This document shows, one piece after another, positions 17,170 through 25,983 of a DNA stretch of 64,000 nucleotides (position 1 is its first letter; every line of letters begins with the position of its first letter). The translations under genes were made by a program, and so were the position numbers. The stretch covers positions 868,001 to 932,000 of the forward strand of contig NZ_CP113949.1 in assembly GCF_026810445.1 (NCBI RefSeq), written 5' to 3'. The notes under the pieces were generated by a model that saw only the letters and a program-made list of their open reading frames with translations, did not search any database and was not told the DNA's origin. The stretch comes from Pseudomonas sp. BSw22131 (GTDB lineage: Bacteria; Pseudomonadota; Gammaproteobacteria; Pseudomonadales; Pseudomonadaceae).

Positions 17170-17532
17170 ATGTTGCTCAGAGGCCTGACCTGGCTGGTGC
17201 TGTTCCAATTGCTCGGAACCGCGCTCAATCATTTGTTCCTTTCGATGTTGCCTGGGCCAATCATTGGCCTGGTGCTGTTGATGATTTACCTCATGACCCG
17301 TGGCGAAGTCAGCGAGCCGATCAGCCTGGCCGCGAGCAGTTTGCTGCGCTATCTGCCGCTGTTACTGGTGCCGCCGGCGGTGGGCGTCATGGTCTACGCC
17401 AACCAGATCGCCGAGGATTTCTGGGCGATTGTTGGCTCGCTGGTGCTGTCGCTGATGATCTCACTGACCTTCGCCGGCTGGCTGATGCAGAAACTCATCC
17501 ACCGTCAGGCGCGTCGCCGGGAGCCATCATGA
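17170..17532 (+). CDS. lrgA: CidA/LrgA family holin-like protein
   Basis: A 120-residue membrane protein with four hydrophobic segments and the family block MLPGPIIGLVLLMIYL. LrgA/CidA proteins resemble phage holins and, with LrgB/CidB, influence murein hydrolase activity, overflow metabolite uptake and cell lysis. It overlaps lrgB by ATGA (17529-17532). An AGGAG ribosome site precedes ATG 17170. The pair sits in the same neighbourhood as in P. aeruginosa. Confidence 0.93.
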   Translation: MLLRGLTWLVLFQLLGTALNHLFLSMLPGPIIGLVLLMIYLMTRGEVSEPISLAASSLLRYLPLLLVPPAVGVMVYANQIAEDFWAIVGSLVLSLMISLTFAGWLMQKLIHRQARRREPS

Positions 17533-18245
17533 GTCTCGATTGGCAGGGAGCATGGCTGTCGGTGATTCATCACCCGCTGTTCGGCATTGCGATCACGCTG
17601 GGCGCCTATCAGTTGGTGCTCGCAGGCTATGAAAAGACGCGTTGGGTGTTTCTGCAGCCGGTACTGATCTCGATGCTGGTCGTGATCTGTGTGCTGGTGT
17701 TCTGTGGCCTGAACTACGCCGAGTACCGCAAAAGCACAGAAATCCTCAGCATCCTGCTCGGTCCGGCTACGGTGGCGCTGGCGGTTCCGCTTTATCTGAA
17801 TTTGCGGCGGATTCGGCAGTTGTTTTGGCCGGTCTTGACTACGCTGGTGATTGGCGGAGTGATGGCGACCGGCCTTTGTGTCGCGCTGGGCTGGATGATG
17901 GGGGCTAATCACATGATCCTGATGACCATGGCGCCCAAGTCAGTCACCTCGCCGATCGCCATGCTGGTGGCCGAGCAGATCGGCGGCGTGGCGGCGCTGG
18001 CAGCGGTTTTCGTTTTGATTACTGGCGTGATTGGAGGTATTTTCGGGCCCGGCCTGCTGACGCTTGCAGGTGTGCAAAGCCCTGCAGCGCGCGGCATGGC
18101 GCTGGGGCTAACGGCGCACGCGGTTGGCACTTCGGCGGCGTTGCAGGAAGGTGAGGAGTGCGGCGCGTTTGCGGCACTGGGAATGAGTTTGATGGGTGTT
18201 GCCACGGCGCTGTTTTTGCCGTTGGCGGTGTCTCTGGTCGCTTGA
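17529..18245 (+). CDS. lrgB: CidB/LrgB family membrane protein
   Basis: A 238-residue inner-membrane partner of LrgA. Many hydrophobic segments, with the LrgB signature around LLGPATVALAVPLYLNLR and the later MAPKSVTSPIAMLVAEQIGG and GLTAHAVGTSAALQ blocks. Proposed roles are antiholin or transporter function in autolysis and pyruvate or lactate handling. It is translationally coupled to lrgA and is followed after 10 bp by the LON-domain gene. Confidence 0.94.
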   Translation: MSLDWQGAWLSVIHHPLFGIAITLGAYQLVLAGYEKTRWVFLQPVLISMLVVICVLVFCGLNYAEYRKSTEILSILLGPATVALAVPLYLNLRRIRQLFWPVLTTLVIGGVMATGLCVALGWMMGANHMILMTMAPKSVTSPIAMLVAEQIGGVAALAAVFVLITGVIGGIFGPGLLTLAGVQSPAARGMALGLTAHAVGTSAALQEGEECGAFAALGMSLMGVATALFLPLAVSLVA

Positions 18246-18255
18246 GGAAGGTTCT

Positions 18256-18846
18256 ATGTCGCTGCCGTTGTTCCCGCTGAACGCTGTGCTTTTTCCAGGG
18301 TGTGTTCTCGATTTGCAGTTATTCGAGGCGCGCTATCTGGACATGATTGGACGCTGCATGAAACAGGGCGAAGGCTTTGGCGTTGTGTGTATCACCGAGG
18401 GCAGTGAGGTCGGTGATGTGCCTGACGGGATTTCGCTAATCGGCTGCGAGGCCCTGGTGACCGACTTTCAACAGCAGGACAACGGTCTGCTGGGCATCCG
18501 TGTCATTGGCGGCCGTCGGTTTCGGGTCATCAGCGCTGACACCCAGAAAGACCAGCTATTGATTGGCCAGGTGCAATGGCTTGAAGAGCCGGCCGACAAT
18601 CCATTGCAGGAAGAAGATGATGATCTGGTCGCGCTGCTTGCCGCACTGGCTGAGCACCCGATGGTCGCTGCGTTGAACATGGGGTTAACCGCCAGCGGAC
18701 AACAGTCACTGTCCAACCAGTTGGCCTACCTGCTGCCGTTCACGGAGGAGGCCAAGATCGAGTTGCTGGAAATCGACGACGCCGAAGAGCGGCTGGATGC
18801 GATTCAGGAGCTGCTCGATCAGATGCAGGGCGATATACAGATTTGA
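18256..18846 (+). CDS. LON substrate-binding domain protein
   Basis: A 196-residue protein made of only the N-terminal substrate-recognition (PUA-like) domain of Lon protease, without ATPase or protease parts. The start MSLPLFPLNAVLFPG and LFEARYLDMIGRCMKQGEGFGVV match the family. ATG 18256 follows AGGAAGG; the longer frame overlaps lrgB. It may recognise unfolded proteins, but no partner is indicated by neighbours. It is probably the third gene of the lrgAB transcript, which ends at the next hairpin. Confidence 0.9.
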   Translation: MSLPLFPLNAVLFPGCVLDLQLFEARYLDMIGRCMKQGEGFGVVCITEGSEVGDVPDGISLIGCEALVTDFQQQDNGLLGIRVIGGRRFRVISADTQKDQLLIGQVQWLEEPADNPLQEEDDDLVALLAALAEHPMVAALNMGLTASGQQSLSNQLAYLLPFTEEAKIELLEIDDAEERLDAIQELLDQMQGDIQI

Positions 18847-18857
18847 GGCCCAGATGA

Positions 18858-18876
18858 GGGGCTGCGCAGCAGCCCC
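18858..18876. terminator. Hairpin between convergent genes
   Basis: GGGGCTGC-GCA-GCAGCCCC, 12 bp after the LON-domain gene stop and before the end of the converging DedA-PAP2 gene. There is no long T run; it could act in both directions. Confidence 0.5.
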
Positions 18877-18903
18877 GTGGATAATCGACAAGTTGGCGTG
18901 AGG

Positions 18904-20223
18904 CTATCCGTACTGATAGCGAATCACGCCATGGGCGAAGGTATGAACCGCGAACCCGCCAAACAGCGCCACCATCAGCGGCAATAACAGCCACCACACT
19001 TTGATCGGCAACGCGGGCAGCGACATTTTGTTCTGCACGAAGGCCAGGCTGGTCGAACAGGCGAAAAACGCCAGCAGCATGCCTGCCAGCACATCAGTCG
19101 GCCAATGCACGCCTAAATAGACCCGCGACATTGCAATCGACGCCGCCGGGATCGTACCCAGCAATATCCACGTCAGCCGCAATCGAGCCGGTTGCCCGCG
19201 ACCTGCCAACACGGCGAGTGCCATAAACAACGCAAATGACGCCGAGGCATGTCCGCTTGGCATGCTGAATGTGGTCAATGGCTCGGTCAGCACCTCAGGA
19301 CGGGCGCGGGCAAAGGTGTGCTTCATACTCTGGTTGATGAGCGCGGCACCCAGCGTGGTTGCACCCGCGAAGATCGCGTGGCGCCATTGCCGGGTGACGA
19401 CCAGCACAATCAACAGCAACGCAGCGGCGCAGAACTGGGTCCTGAAATCCCCCAGGCCCGTGACCAGAATGACGAAGTTTTGCGCGACCTCGCTGCGATG
19501 CTCTTGCACCAGCGCCATGACGCCCTGGTCCAGTTGCGCAAGGTACGGCCAGCCCAGAAACACTGCAAACAACAGGATGAAGCTGGCCAGCGCTATCAGT
19601 TTGGTGGCGTAGCGCTTGCCCCTGATGCTGCTCTGAATGGCAATCCCCAGTAGCACCGCGAGCCCTGCGCCCACGACCGCTGCCTGTGGCCAGAAGCCTT
19701 CGGGCAGTGGCAGACGAATGGCTGCGCCCGCCGCCCAGCCGGGCAGAATGTAGGCAATGGACCAGCCCGCCGCCGCGACAATGCTCACCCCGGCGAAACG
19801 CACCACTGGCATGTCGAACATGCCAGCCACCATCGGCAGCATCGGCCGAAGTGGGCCGATGAAGCGTCCTACCAGAAGACTGGCGATGCCGTAGCGCTGA
19901 AAGTAGGTTTCCGCACTGCCAATCCATTCCGGATGAGTGCGCAGGAAGGGCAACTGCCGAATGTTCTGATGAAACTTTCGACCGAGAAAATACGACACTG
20001 CATCGCCCAGCAATCCGCCCAGGAACCCCAGCAGCAGCGCCTCGCTCAGCGGCAGAATCCCGCTGCCCGCCAACGCAGCGATGGCAAACAGCACCACTGT
20101 GCCGGGAACGATGATGCCGGCAATGGCCAGACATTCGATGAACGCCACCAGAAAAATCGCCACGCTGAGCCACGAAGGATTCGCGGTCAGCCACGCAGTG
20201 ATGCTGTCGAGCCATGCGCCCAT
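18904..20223 (-). CDS. DedA-PAP2 fusion: membrane flippase-like domain plus acid phosphatase domain
   Basis: A 439-residue integral membrane protein of two domains. Residues about 1-200 are a DedA domain (AGIIVPGTVVLF, GRFIGPLRPMLPMVAGM). Residues about 230-430 are a type-2 phosphatidic acid phosphatase with the three motifs KHTFARARP, SMPSGHASAS and SRVYLGVHWPTD. PAP2 enzymes dephosphorylate lipid pyrophosphates such as undecaprenyl-PP, and DedA proteins are linked to undecaprenyl-P return, so a joint role in lipid-carrier recycling is reasonable but inferred. The mpg stop is 3 bp upstream of its ATG, so the pair is co-transcribed. Confidence 0.92.
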   Translation of the reverse strand: MGAWLDSITAWLTANPSWLSVAIFLVAFIECLAIAGIIVPGTVVLFAIAALAGSGILPLSEALLLGFLGGLLGDAVSYFLGRKFHQNIRQLPFLRTHPEWIGSAETYFQRYGIASLLVGRFIGPLRPMLPMVAGMFDMPVVRFAGVSIVAAAGWSIAYILPGWAAGAAIRLPLPEGFWPQAAVVGAGLAVLLGIAIQSSIRGKRYATKLIALASFILLFAVFLGWPYLAQLDQGVMALVQEHRSEVAQNFVILVTGLGDFRTQFCAAALLLIVLVVTRQWRHAIFAGATTLGAALINQSMKHTFARARPEVLTEPLTTFSMPSGHASASFALFMALAVLAGRGQPARLRLTWILLGTIPAASIAMSRVYLGVHWPTDVLAGMLLAFFACSTSLAFVQNKMSLPALPIKVWWLLLPLMVALFGGFAVHTFAHGVIRYQYG

Positions 20224-20226
20224 GGG

Positions 20227-20910
20227 TCAGTTTCCTTGATCGATGAAAAGGTAGTCCCGGCCTTCGACTTGCCCGCGTCTCAGGGGGTTCCGTGTACAAA
20301 AGCGCGCATAAATGGCGTCCACGAAGCGGTACATCAGGTGTTCGTCACGCCCGCTCGGGATGCCTAACCGGGTGGTCTGGATGACACGTTGCGGGGTTTG
20401 CCCTACGTCGTCGACGAACAAACGCTCCTGATCGAATCGCTGCGCGTCCCACATCGGCACCTTCAGGCCGAGTGCCTTGCACAGCAGGGTCTGACCGGCG
20501 CACAACCGCTCTGGCGTGCGGACTTCGCCACTGGCGTTGGGGTTGTTGAGGAGCATTTGCGCCAGGCTGTTTTCATTGGAAAGCGCATCCACCCATGGAT
20601 AGGCCGACTTGATCAAAACGGCGTTGCCCGGACCTTCGGCACTGAAGTTGAGGGAGTCCCCACCGCGGGCGTAATACATGTAGATATGGCCGCCATCCAG
20701 AAACAAAGCCTTACGCTTTTCTGTGTAACCGAGGGAGGCATGACTGCCTTTTTCGGCGCAGTAATACGCTTCCGTTTCAATGATCCGTGCCGACAACCAC
20801 AGATCCCCCACCTTGTGCCGGATGACCTTGCCCAGCAAGTCGCGGGCGAGGGTTTGCGCATCGCGGTGGAAAAAACTGTCGGGGAGGGCGTTGGGCGATT
20901 CGTTGGACAT
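20227..20910 (-). CDS. mpg: DNA-3-methyladenine glycosylase (AAG family)
   Basis: Base-excision repair enzyme removing alkylated purines. The 227-residue AAG/MPG fold shows ARDLLGKVIRH, the catalytic Glu in RIIETEAY, the HASLGYTEKRKALFLDGGHIYMYYARG block, and the tail RFVDAIYARFCTRNPLRRG. ATG 20910 is chosen because upstream residues are not family-like. It is the first gene of a pair with the DedA-PAP2 gene. Its position matches P. aeruginosa PA4010. Confidence 0.93.
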   Translation of the reverse strand: MSNESPNALPDSFFHRDAQTLARDLLGKVIRHKVGDLWLSARIIETEAYYCAEKGSHASLGYTEKRKALFLDGGHIYMYYARGGDSLNFSAEGPGNAVLIKSAYPWVDALSNENSLAQMLLNNPNASGEVRTPERLCAGQTLLCKALGLKVPMWDAQRFDQERLFVDDVGQTPQRVIQTTRLGIPSGRDEHLMYRFVDAIYARFCTRNPLRRGQVEGRDYLFIDQGN

Positions 20911-20998
20911 TAAGTACAGGCTGGCGGCGGGATGGAGGCGTGATGATAGCAACATCAGTCTTAATTGAAGCTGAACAGCTAAAGCAGCTCTTGCTGGC

Positions 20999-21031
20999 GC
21001 GAGTGGGCGGGATTCCGACTTGCCCACTCGC
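20999..21031. repeat. REP-like hairpin
   Basis: GCGAGTGGGC / GCCCACTCGC around a 13-nt loop, flanked by GCTCTTGCTG and GCTCCAAC; a variant of the Pseudomonas REP palindromes elsewhere in the window. It lies between divergent mpg and proA. Confidence 0.6.
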
Positions 21032-21117
21032 TCCAACAGTTAGCCTTTTTCACCCTGCGTTTGCGGCTTATATTGACCATCCGCCCCGCGCCGCTGTCGT
21101 TCGGCCCGCCCGACGGC

Positions 21118-21123
21118 TATAAT
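21118..21123 (+). promoter_or_regulatory. -10 element of the proA cluster
   Basis: TATAAT 35 bp before proA ATG; the -35 region is not clear. It is the likely start of the plus-strand run proA to lipA. Confidence 0.45.
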
Positions 21124-21158
21124 CCGCCGCTTTCCTATTTGCCAAGACCTCTGAGACC

Positions 21159-22433
21159 ATGACCGAGTCCGTTCTTGACTACATGACCCGTCTGGGTCGA
21201 GCCGCTCGCGAGGCTTCCCGCGTGATCGGTCGTGCCAGCACCGTGCAGAAAAACCGTGCCCTGCTGGCGACCGCCGCTGCGCTTGACGCTGCACGCGACG
21301 AATTGACCGCCGCCAACGAAATCGACCTGTCGGCTGGCCGCGCCAATGGCCTGGAACCTGCACTTATCGAACGCCTCGCCCTGACCCCCGCACGCATCGA
21401 CAGCATGATCGTCGGGTTGCGTCAGGTGGCGAGTCTGCCTGACCCCATCGGCTCCCTTCGCGACATGAACTTCCAGCCTTCGGGTATTCAGGTCGGCAAA
21501 ATGCGCGTGCCGCTGGGCGTTGTCGGCATCATCTATGAGTCGCGTCCGAACGTGACCATCGACGCCGCCAGCCTGTGCCTCAAGTCGGGCAACGCCACCA
21601 TTCTGCGTGGTGGCTCCGAAGCCATTCACTCCAATCGTGCTATTGCAGCCTGCATTCAGCGCGGTCTGGCCGAGGCCGGTCTGCCCGCTGCCGTTGTGCA
21701 AGTGGTCGAAACCACTGACCGTGCAGCTGTCGGCGCATTGATCACCATGCCTGAGTACGTGGACGTCATCGTCCCGCGTGGTGGCAAAGGGTTGATCGAG
21801 CGCATCAGTCGCGACGCCAAGGTGCCGGTCATCAAGCACCTCGACGGCATCTGCCACGTCTACGTCAGTGCAGATGCGGATCTCGCGTCCGCCCAGCGTA
21901 TCTGCTTCAACGCCAAGACCTATCGCTACGGCATCTGCGGCGCGATGGAAACGCTGCTGGTCGATCAGACCGTTGCAGCGCAGTTTCTGCCAGCGATGGC
22001 CGCGCAATTGCGTGAGAAGGGCGTCGAGTTGCGCGGCTGCGAGCTTACTCGCGACCTGGTCGAGGCCAATCCTGCGACTGAAGAAGACTGGCACACCGAG
22101 TATCTGGCGCCGATTCTGTCGATTCGTATCGTTGACGGCCTTGATCAGGCCATCGAACACATCAACCATTACGGCTCCCATCACAGCGACGCTATCGTTT
22201 CCGATCATCAGGGCCAGACACGGCGCTTCATGGCTGAAGTCGATTCAAGCTCTGTGATGGTCAACGCCCCGACCAGCTTCGCCGACGGCTTTGAGTACGG
22301 ATTGGGTGCCGAGATCGGGATTTCTACTGATAAGATCCACGCCCGCGGTCCGGTCGGCCTCGAAGGCCTGACCTGCGAGAAGTACATCGTGATCGGCGAC
22401 GGTCATCAGCTACGCGGCCAGGAGCCTGCCTGA
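21159..22433 (+). CDS. proA: Glutamate-5-semialdehyde dehydrogenase
   Basis: Reduces gamma-glutamyl phosphate to glutamate semialdehyde with NADPH in proline synthesis. The 424-residue ALDH-like protein has [29 protein letters not shown] in part as the family block, and the active Cys region [18 protein letters not shown] at 22431-22433 is one base before the nadD start codon. It opens a tightly spaced plus-strand gene cluster that runs to lipA. Confidence 0.97.
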   Translation: MTESVLDYMTRLGRAAREASRVIGRASTVQKNRALLATAAALDAARDELTAANEIDLSAGRANGLEPALIERLALTPARIDSMIVGLRQVASLPDPIGSLRDMNFQPSGIQVGKMRVPLGVVGIIYESRPNVTIDAASLCLKSGNATILRGGSEAIHSNRAIAACIQRGLAEAGLPAAVVQVVETTDRAAVGALITMPEYVDVIVPRGGKGLIERISRDAKVPVIKHLDGICHVYVSADADLASAQRICFNAKTYRYGICGAMETLLVDQTVAAQFLPAMAAQLREKGVELRGCELTRDLVEANPATEEDWHTEYLAPILSIRIVDGLDQAIEHINHYGSHHSDAIVSDHQGQTRRFMAEVDSSSVMVNAPTSFADGFEYGLGAEIGISTDKIHARGPVGLEGLTCEKYIVIGDGHQLRGQEPA

Positions 22434-22434
22434 C

Positions 22435-23130
22435 TTGGCCCAAAACCGGCAGCCCGCTACCGACGGTGCGGACGCTGTGGTCAGAAAGCCCCTACGCATC
22501 GGCATGCTCGGCGGCACCTTCGACCCAGTGCATATTGGCCATCTGCGTGGCGCGCTGGAAGTGGCTGCGTTGCTTGAACTTGATGAGTTGCGCCTGACGC
22601 CCAGCGCCAGGCCGCCTCACCGCGATACGCCGCAAGTGTCCGCGCAAGACCGTCTGGCGATGGTTGAGTGCGCCGTCGCGGGCGTATTGCCACTGACGGT
22701 GGACGACCGCGAACTGAAGCGGGAAAAGCCGTCTTACACGATAGACACGCTGGAATCGATGCGCGCCGAACTGGCCGTCGATGATCAGTTGTTCCTGTTG
22801 CTGGGGTGGGATGCCTTTTGTGGGCTCCCAACCTGGCATCGTTGGGAAGAGTTGCTGGAGCACTGCCATATCGTGGTGCTGCAACGCCCGGACGCCGACA
22901 GCGAGTCGCCCGATGCCATGCGCAATTTGCTGGCGGCACGCGCGGTCAGCGATCCAAAGGCCCTGAAGGGGTCCGGCGGAAACATTACATTCGTCTGGCA
23001 GACGCCGCTTTCGGTGTCTGCCACCCAGATCCGCCAACTGCTGGCCAGCGGGAAGTCGGTACGTTTTCTGGTGCCAGACGCCGTACTGGCCTACATCGAG
23101 GCGCACGGACTTTACCGTGCGCCCAATTGA
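22435..23130 (+). CDS. nadD: Nicotinate-nucleotide adenylyltransferase
   Basis: Adenylates nicotinate mononucleotide to deamido-NAD in NAD synthesis. The nucleotidyltransferase signature [13 protein letters not shown] starts near residue 25, and the C-terminal [20 protein letters not shown] is as in NadD. The start chosen is TTG 22435 just after the proA stop; an ATG further in (22504) would remove part of the first strand. The 231 residues are a little longer than usual because of a basic N-terminal stretch. Confidence 0.94.
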   Translation: MAQNRQPATDGADAVVRKPLRIGMLGGTFDPVHIGHLRGALEVAALLELDELRLTPSARPPHRDTPQVSAQDRLAMVECAVAGVLPLTVDDRELKREKPSYTIDTLESMRAELAVDDQLFLLLGWDAFCGLPTWHRWEELLEHCHIVVLQRPDADSESPDAMRNLLAARAVSDPKALKGSGGNITFVWQTPLSVSATQIRQLLASGKSVRFLVPDAVLAYIEAHGLYRAPN

Positions 23131-23146
23131 ACTGAATGAGTTTTTT

Positions 23147-23575
23147 ATGACAAAGCAAAAACACAACATCACCGGCGAAGAGCTGGTTGAACTGACCAAG
23201 GCCGCCCTGGAAGACGTTAAAGCCCAGGACATTCTGGTCATCGACGTAAAAGACAAGCACAGCCTGACCGACTACATGGTGATCGCCACCGGTACGTCGA
23301 ACCGTCAGATCAACGCCATGCTCGACAAAGTACGTGAAAGCGTCAAAGCCAAGGGCGCACAGCCTTTGGGTGAAGAAGGCAAAGGCGAAAGTGACTGGGT
23401 TCTGCTGGACCTGGGCGATGTGATCGTCCACATGATGACCGCCGCAGCACGCCAGTTCTATGACCTGGAGCGCTTGTGGCTGGGTGTCGAGCAGAGCCGT
23501 GCCGCCAGCGCTGCACACCACAGCCCGGAAACACCTCATGAGCACTTTGACAAGCTCAACAAAGACCAGAACTAA
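23147..23575 (+). CDS. rsfS: Ribosomal silencing factor
   Basis: RsfS (YbeB/Iojap) binds ribosomal protein L14 and blocks subunit joining when nutrients are low. The 142-residue protein has the Iojap block KDKHSLTDYMVIATGTSNRQ and VHMMTAAARQFYDLERLW. ATG 23147 (MTKQKHN) is preferred over the frame start inside nadD. It is followed 9 bp later by rlmH, the usual pair. Confidence 0.96.
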   Translation: MTKQKHNITGEELVELTKAALEDVKAQDILVIDVKDKHSLTDYMVIATGTSNRQINAMLDKVRESVKAKGAQPLGEEGKGESDWVLLDLGDVIVHMMTAAARQFYDLERLWLGVEQSRAASAAHHSPETPHEHFDKLNKDQN

Positions 23576-23584
23576 GGGTTCGTC

Positions 23585-24052
23585 GTGCGTCTGCGTTTGA
23601 TCGCCGTTGGTTCGCGCATGCCCAAGTGGGTGGAAGAAGGCTGGCATGAATATGCCAAGCGTCTGCCTTCGGAGCTTGCGCTCGACCTGGTTGAAATTCC
23701 GCTCAACACCCGAGGCAAGAATGCCGACGTTGCGCGCCTGATCCGTCAGGAAGGCGATGCGATGCTGGCAAAAGTGCAGCCGGGCGAGCGGATTGTCACC
23801 CTTGAGGTTCACGGCAAACCTTGGAGCACCGAGCAGCTGGCTGTCGAACTCGATCACTGGCGCCTGGATTCGCGCACCGTCAACCTGATGGTCGGTGGCC
23901 CTGAAGGACTGGCGCCGGAGGTGTGCGCGCGCGCAGAGCAGCGCTGGTCGTTGTCGCCTTTGACGCTGCCGCATCCGTTGGTGCGCATCCTCATCGGTGA
24001 GCAGATCTACCGCGCCTGGACTGTGCTGTCCGGGCACCCTTATCACAAATAG
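23585..24052 (+). CDS. rlmH: 23S rRNA pseudouridine-1915 N3-methyltransferase
   Basis: SPOUT methyltransferase acting on m3-pseudouridine 1915 in helix 69 of 23S rRNA. At 155 residues it has the usual RlmH size, with [21 protein letters not shown] at the N-terminus and the knot motif [11 protein letters not shown] and [23 protein letters not shown]. The start is GTG 23585. It is placed between rsfS and mrdA as in most gamma-proteobacteria. Confidence 0.97.
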   Translation: MRLRLIAVGSRMPKWVEEGWHEYAKRLPSELALDLVEIPLNTRGKNADVARLIRQEGDAMLAKVQPGERIVTLEVHGKPWSTEQLAVELDHWRLDSRTVNLMVGGPEGLAPEVCARAEQRWSLSPLTLPHPLVRILIGEQIYRAWTVLSGHPYHK

Positions 24053-24084
24053 CGTTGCTGCCCTTTACTGTGAACACGCCCTAA

Positions 24085-25983
24085 ATGTCTCAGCCGATTC
24101 GCCTGAAAGACCACGAGAAGGACGCACGTTTAGTGCGCAGCCGAGTCGTGGTCGGCGCAGTGGCGGTGATCGTTCTGATCTGCGTGTTGGTCGCACGGCT
24201 GTATTTCCTCCAAGTCATTCAATACGACTACCACTCGACGCTGTCGGAGAACAACCGCGTTCACGTGCAGCCGATCCCGCCGAGCCGAGGCCTGATCTAC
24301 GACCGTAATGGTCTGGTGGTCGCGGATAACCGGCCCAGCTTCAGCCTGAGCATGACCCGCGAGCGATCCGGGGACTGGGCGCAGATTCTCGACACCATCG
24401 TTGAAGTGCTGGAGCTGACGCCGGACGACCGGGTCATCTTTGAAAAGCGCATGAAGCAAGGGCGTCGCCCGTTTGAGCCGGTGCCGATTCTATTTGAGCT
24501 GACTGAAGAGCAAATCGCCCGCGTTGCCGTTAACCAGTTCCGTTTGCCGGGCGTTGAAGTGGTCGCGCAGCTGGTGCGTCACTATCCGCAGGGCGCGCAC
24601 TTTGCGCACTCGGTCGGGTACATGGGCCGCATCAACGAGAAAGAGCTGAAAACCCTCGATCCGGTCAACTACAGCGGTACCCACCACATCGGCAAGACCG
24701 GCATCGAGCGTTTCTACGAGCCGGAGTTGCACGGTCAGGTGGGTTACGAAGAGGTCGAGACCAATGCGCGTGGTCGAGTACTGCGCGTGCTCAAGCGTAC
24801 CGATCCAGTGCCGGGCAAGGACATCGTCCTGAGCCTCGACATCAAGCTGCAGGAAGCTGCCGAAGCGGCGCTGGGCGGGCGGCGTGGTGCGGTGGTCGCG
24901 CTTGATCCGAACACGGGTGAAGTGCTGGCGATGGTCAGTCAGCCAAGTTTCGACCCCAACCTGTTTGTTACCGGTATCAGCTTCAAGGCGTACGCCGAGT
25001 TGCGTGATTCGGTGGATCGCCCGTTGTTCAACCGGATTCTTCGCGGCCTTTACCCGCCTGGCTCGACCATCAAGCCCGCCGTCGCGATTGCCGGACTGGA
25101 CACGGGTGTGGTGACAGCGGGCACACGGGTGTTCGACCCCGGTTATTACCAGTTGCCCAACTACGACCACAAGTACCGGAACTGGAACCGCACGGGCGAT
25201 GGCTGGGTAGACCTCGACACTGCGATCATGCGTTCCAACGACACCTACTTTTATGATCTGGCGCACAAGGTCGGCATCGATCGACTCTCTACTTACCTGA
25301 ACAAGTTCGGTATCGGACAGAAAGTGTCACTGGATATGTTTGAAGAATCGCCCGGTCTCATGCCTTCACGGGACTGGAAGCGCATCACCCGTCGTCAGGC
25401 GTGGTTCCCTGGAGAGACGCTGATTCTGGGGATTGGCCAAGGCTACATGCAGGCCACTCCGCTGCAATTGGCGCAGGCCACAGCCTTGGTCGCGAACAAG
25501 GGCAAATGGAACAGACCGCATCTGGCGAAGACCATCGAAGGGCAGAAACCGGTCGACGACAACCCGATGCCTGATATCGTGCTGCGCGATCCGTCGGACT
25601 GGAACAAGGTCAATCACGGTATGCAGCAAGTGATGCACGGCGCGCGGGGTACTGCGCGCAAAGCGGCGATTGGCGCCCAGTACCGGATCGCCGGCAAAAG
25701 CGGCACCGCGCAGGTGGTTGCAATTCGCCAGGGTGAGAAGTACGACCGCACCAAGATTCAGGAGCGCCACCGTGACCACGCCTTGTTCGTCGGCTTCGCC
25801 CCCGCGGACAATCCCAAGATTGTCGTGGCGGTGATGGTCGAGAACGGTGAGTCCGGCTCCGGTGTGGCAGCGCCCGTTGTTCGCCAGGTGATGGACGCCT
25901 GGTTGCTGGACCCGCAAGGGCGTCTGAAAACTGAATACGCAAGTAGCACCCAGCCTCCGGAGACCGCGGCCCGTGAAGAGTAA
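24085..25983 (+). CDS. mrdA: Penicillin-binding protein 2 (elongasome transpeptidase)
   Basis: Class B PBP that crosslinks peptidoglycan during rod elongation. In 632 residues it has one N-terminal membrane helix (about 17-38), the pedestal/dimer domain, and the transpeptidase domain with the Ser in YPPGSTIKPA (SxxK), SND in MRSNDTYFY, and KSGTAQ. The last 11 bases overlap the rodA GTG start, so the two are coupled. A target of mecillinam-type beta-lactams in this family. Confidence 0.97.
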   Translation: MSQPIRLKDHEKDARLVRSRVVVGAVAVIVLICVLVARLYFLQVIQYDYHSTLSENNRVHVQPIPPSRGLIYDRNGLVVADNRPSFSLSMTRERSGDWAQILDTIVEVLELTPDDRVIFEKRMKQGRRPFEPVPILFELTEEQIARVAVNQFRLPGVEVVAQLVRHYPQGAHFAHSVGYMGRINEKELKTLDPVNYSGTHHIGKTGIERFYEPELHGQVGYEEVETNARGRVLRVLKRTDPVPGKDIVLSLDIKLQEAAEAALGGRRGAVVALDPNTGEVLAMVSQPSFDPNLFVTGISFKAYAELRDSVDRPLFNRILRGLYPPGSTIKPAVAIAGLDTGVVTAGTRVFDPGYYQLPNYDHKYRNWNRTGDGWVDLDTAIMRSNDTYFYDLAHKVGIDRLSTYLNKFGIGQKVSLDMFEESPGLMPSRDWKRITRRQAWFPGETLILGIGQGYMQATPLQLAQATALVANKGKWNRPHLAKTIEGQKPVDDNPMPDIVLRDPSDWNKVNHGMQQVMHGARGTARKAAIGAQYRIAGKSGTAQVVAIRQGEKYDRTKIQERHRDHALFVGFAPADNPKIVVAVMVENGESGSGVAAPVVRQVMDAWLLDPQGRLKTEYASSTQPPETAAREE

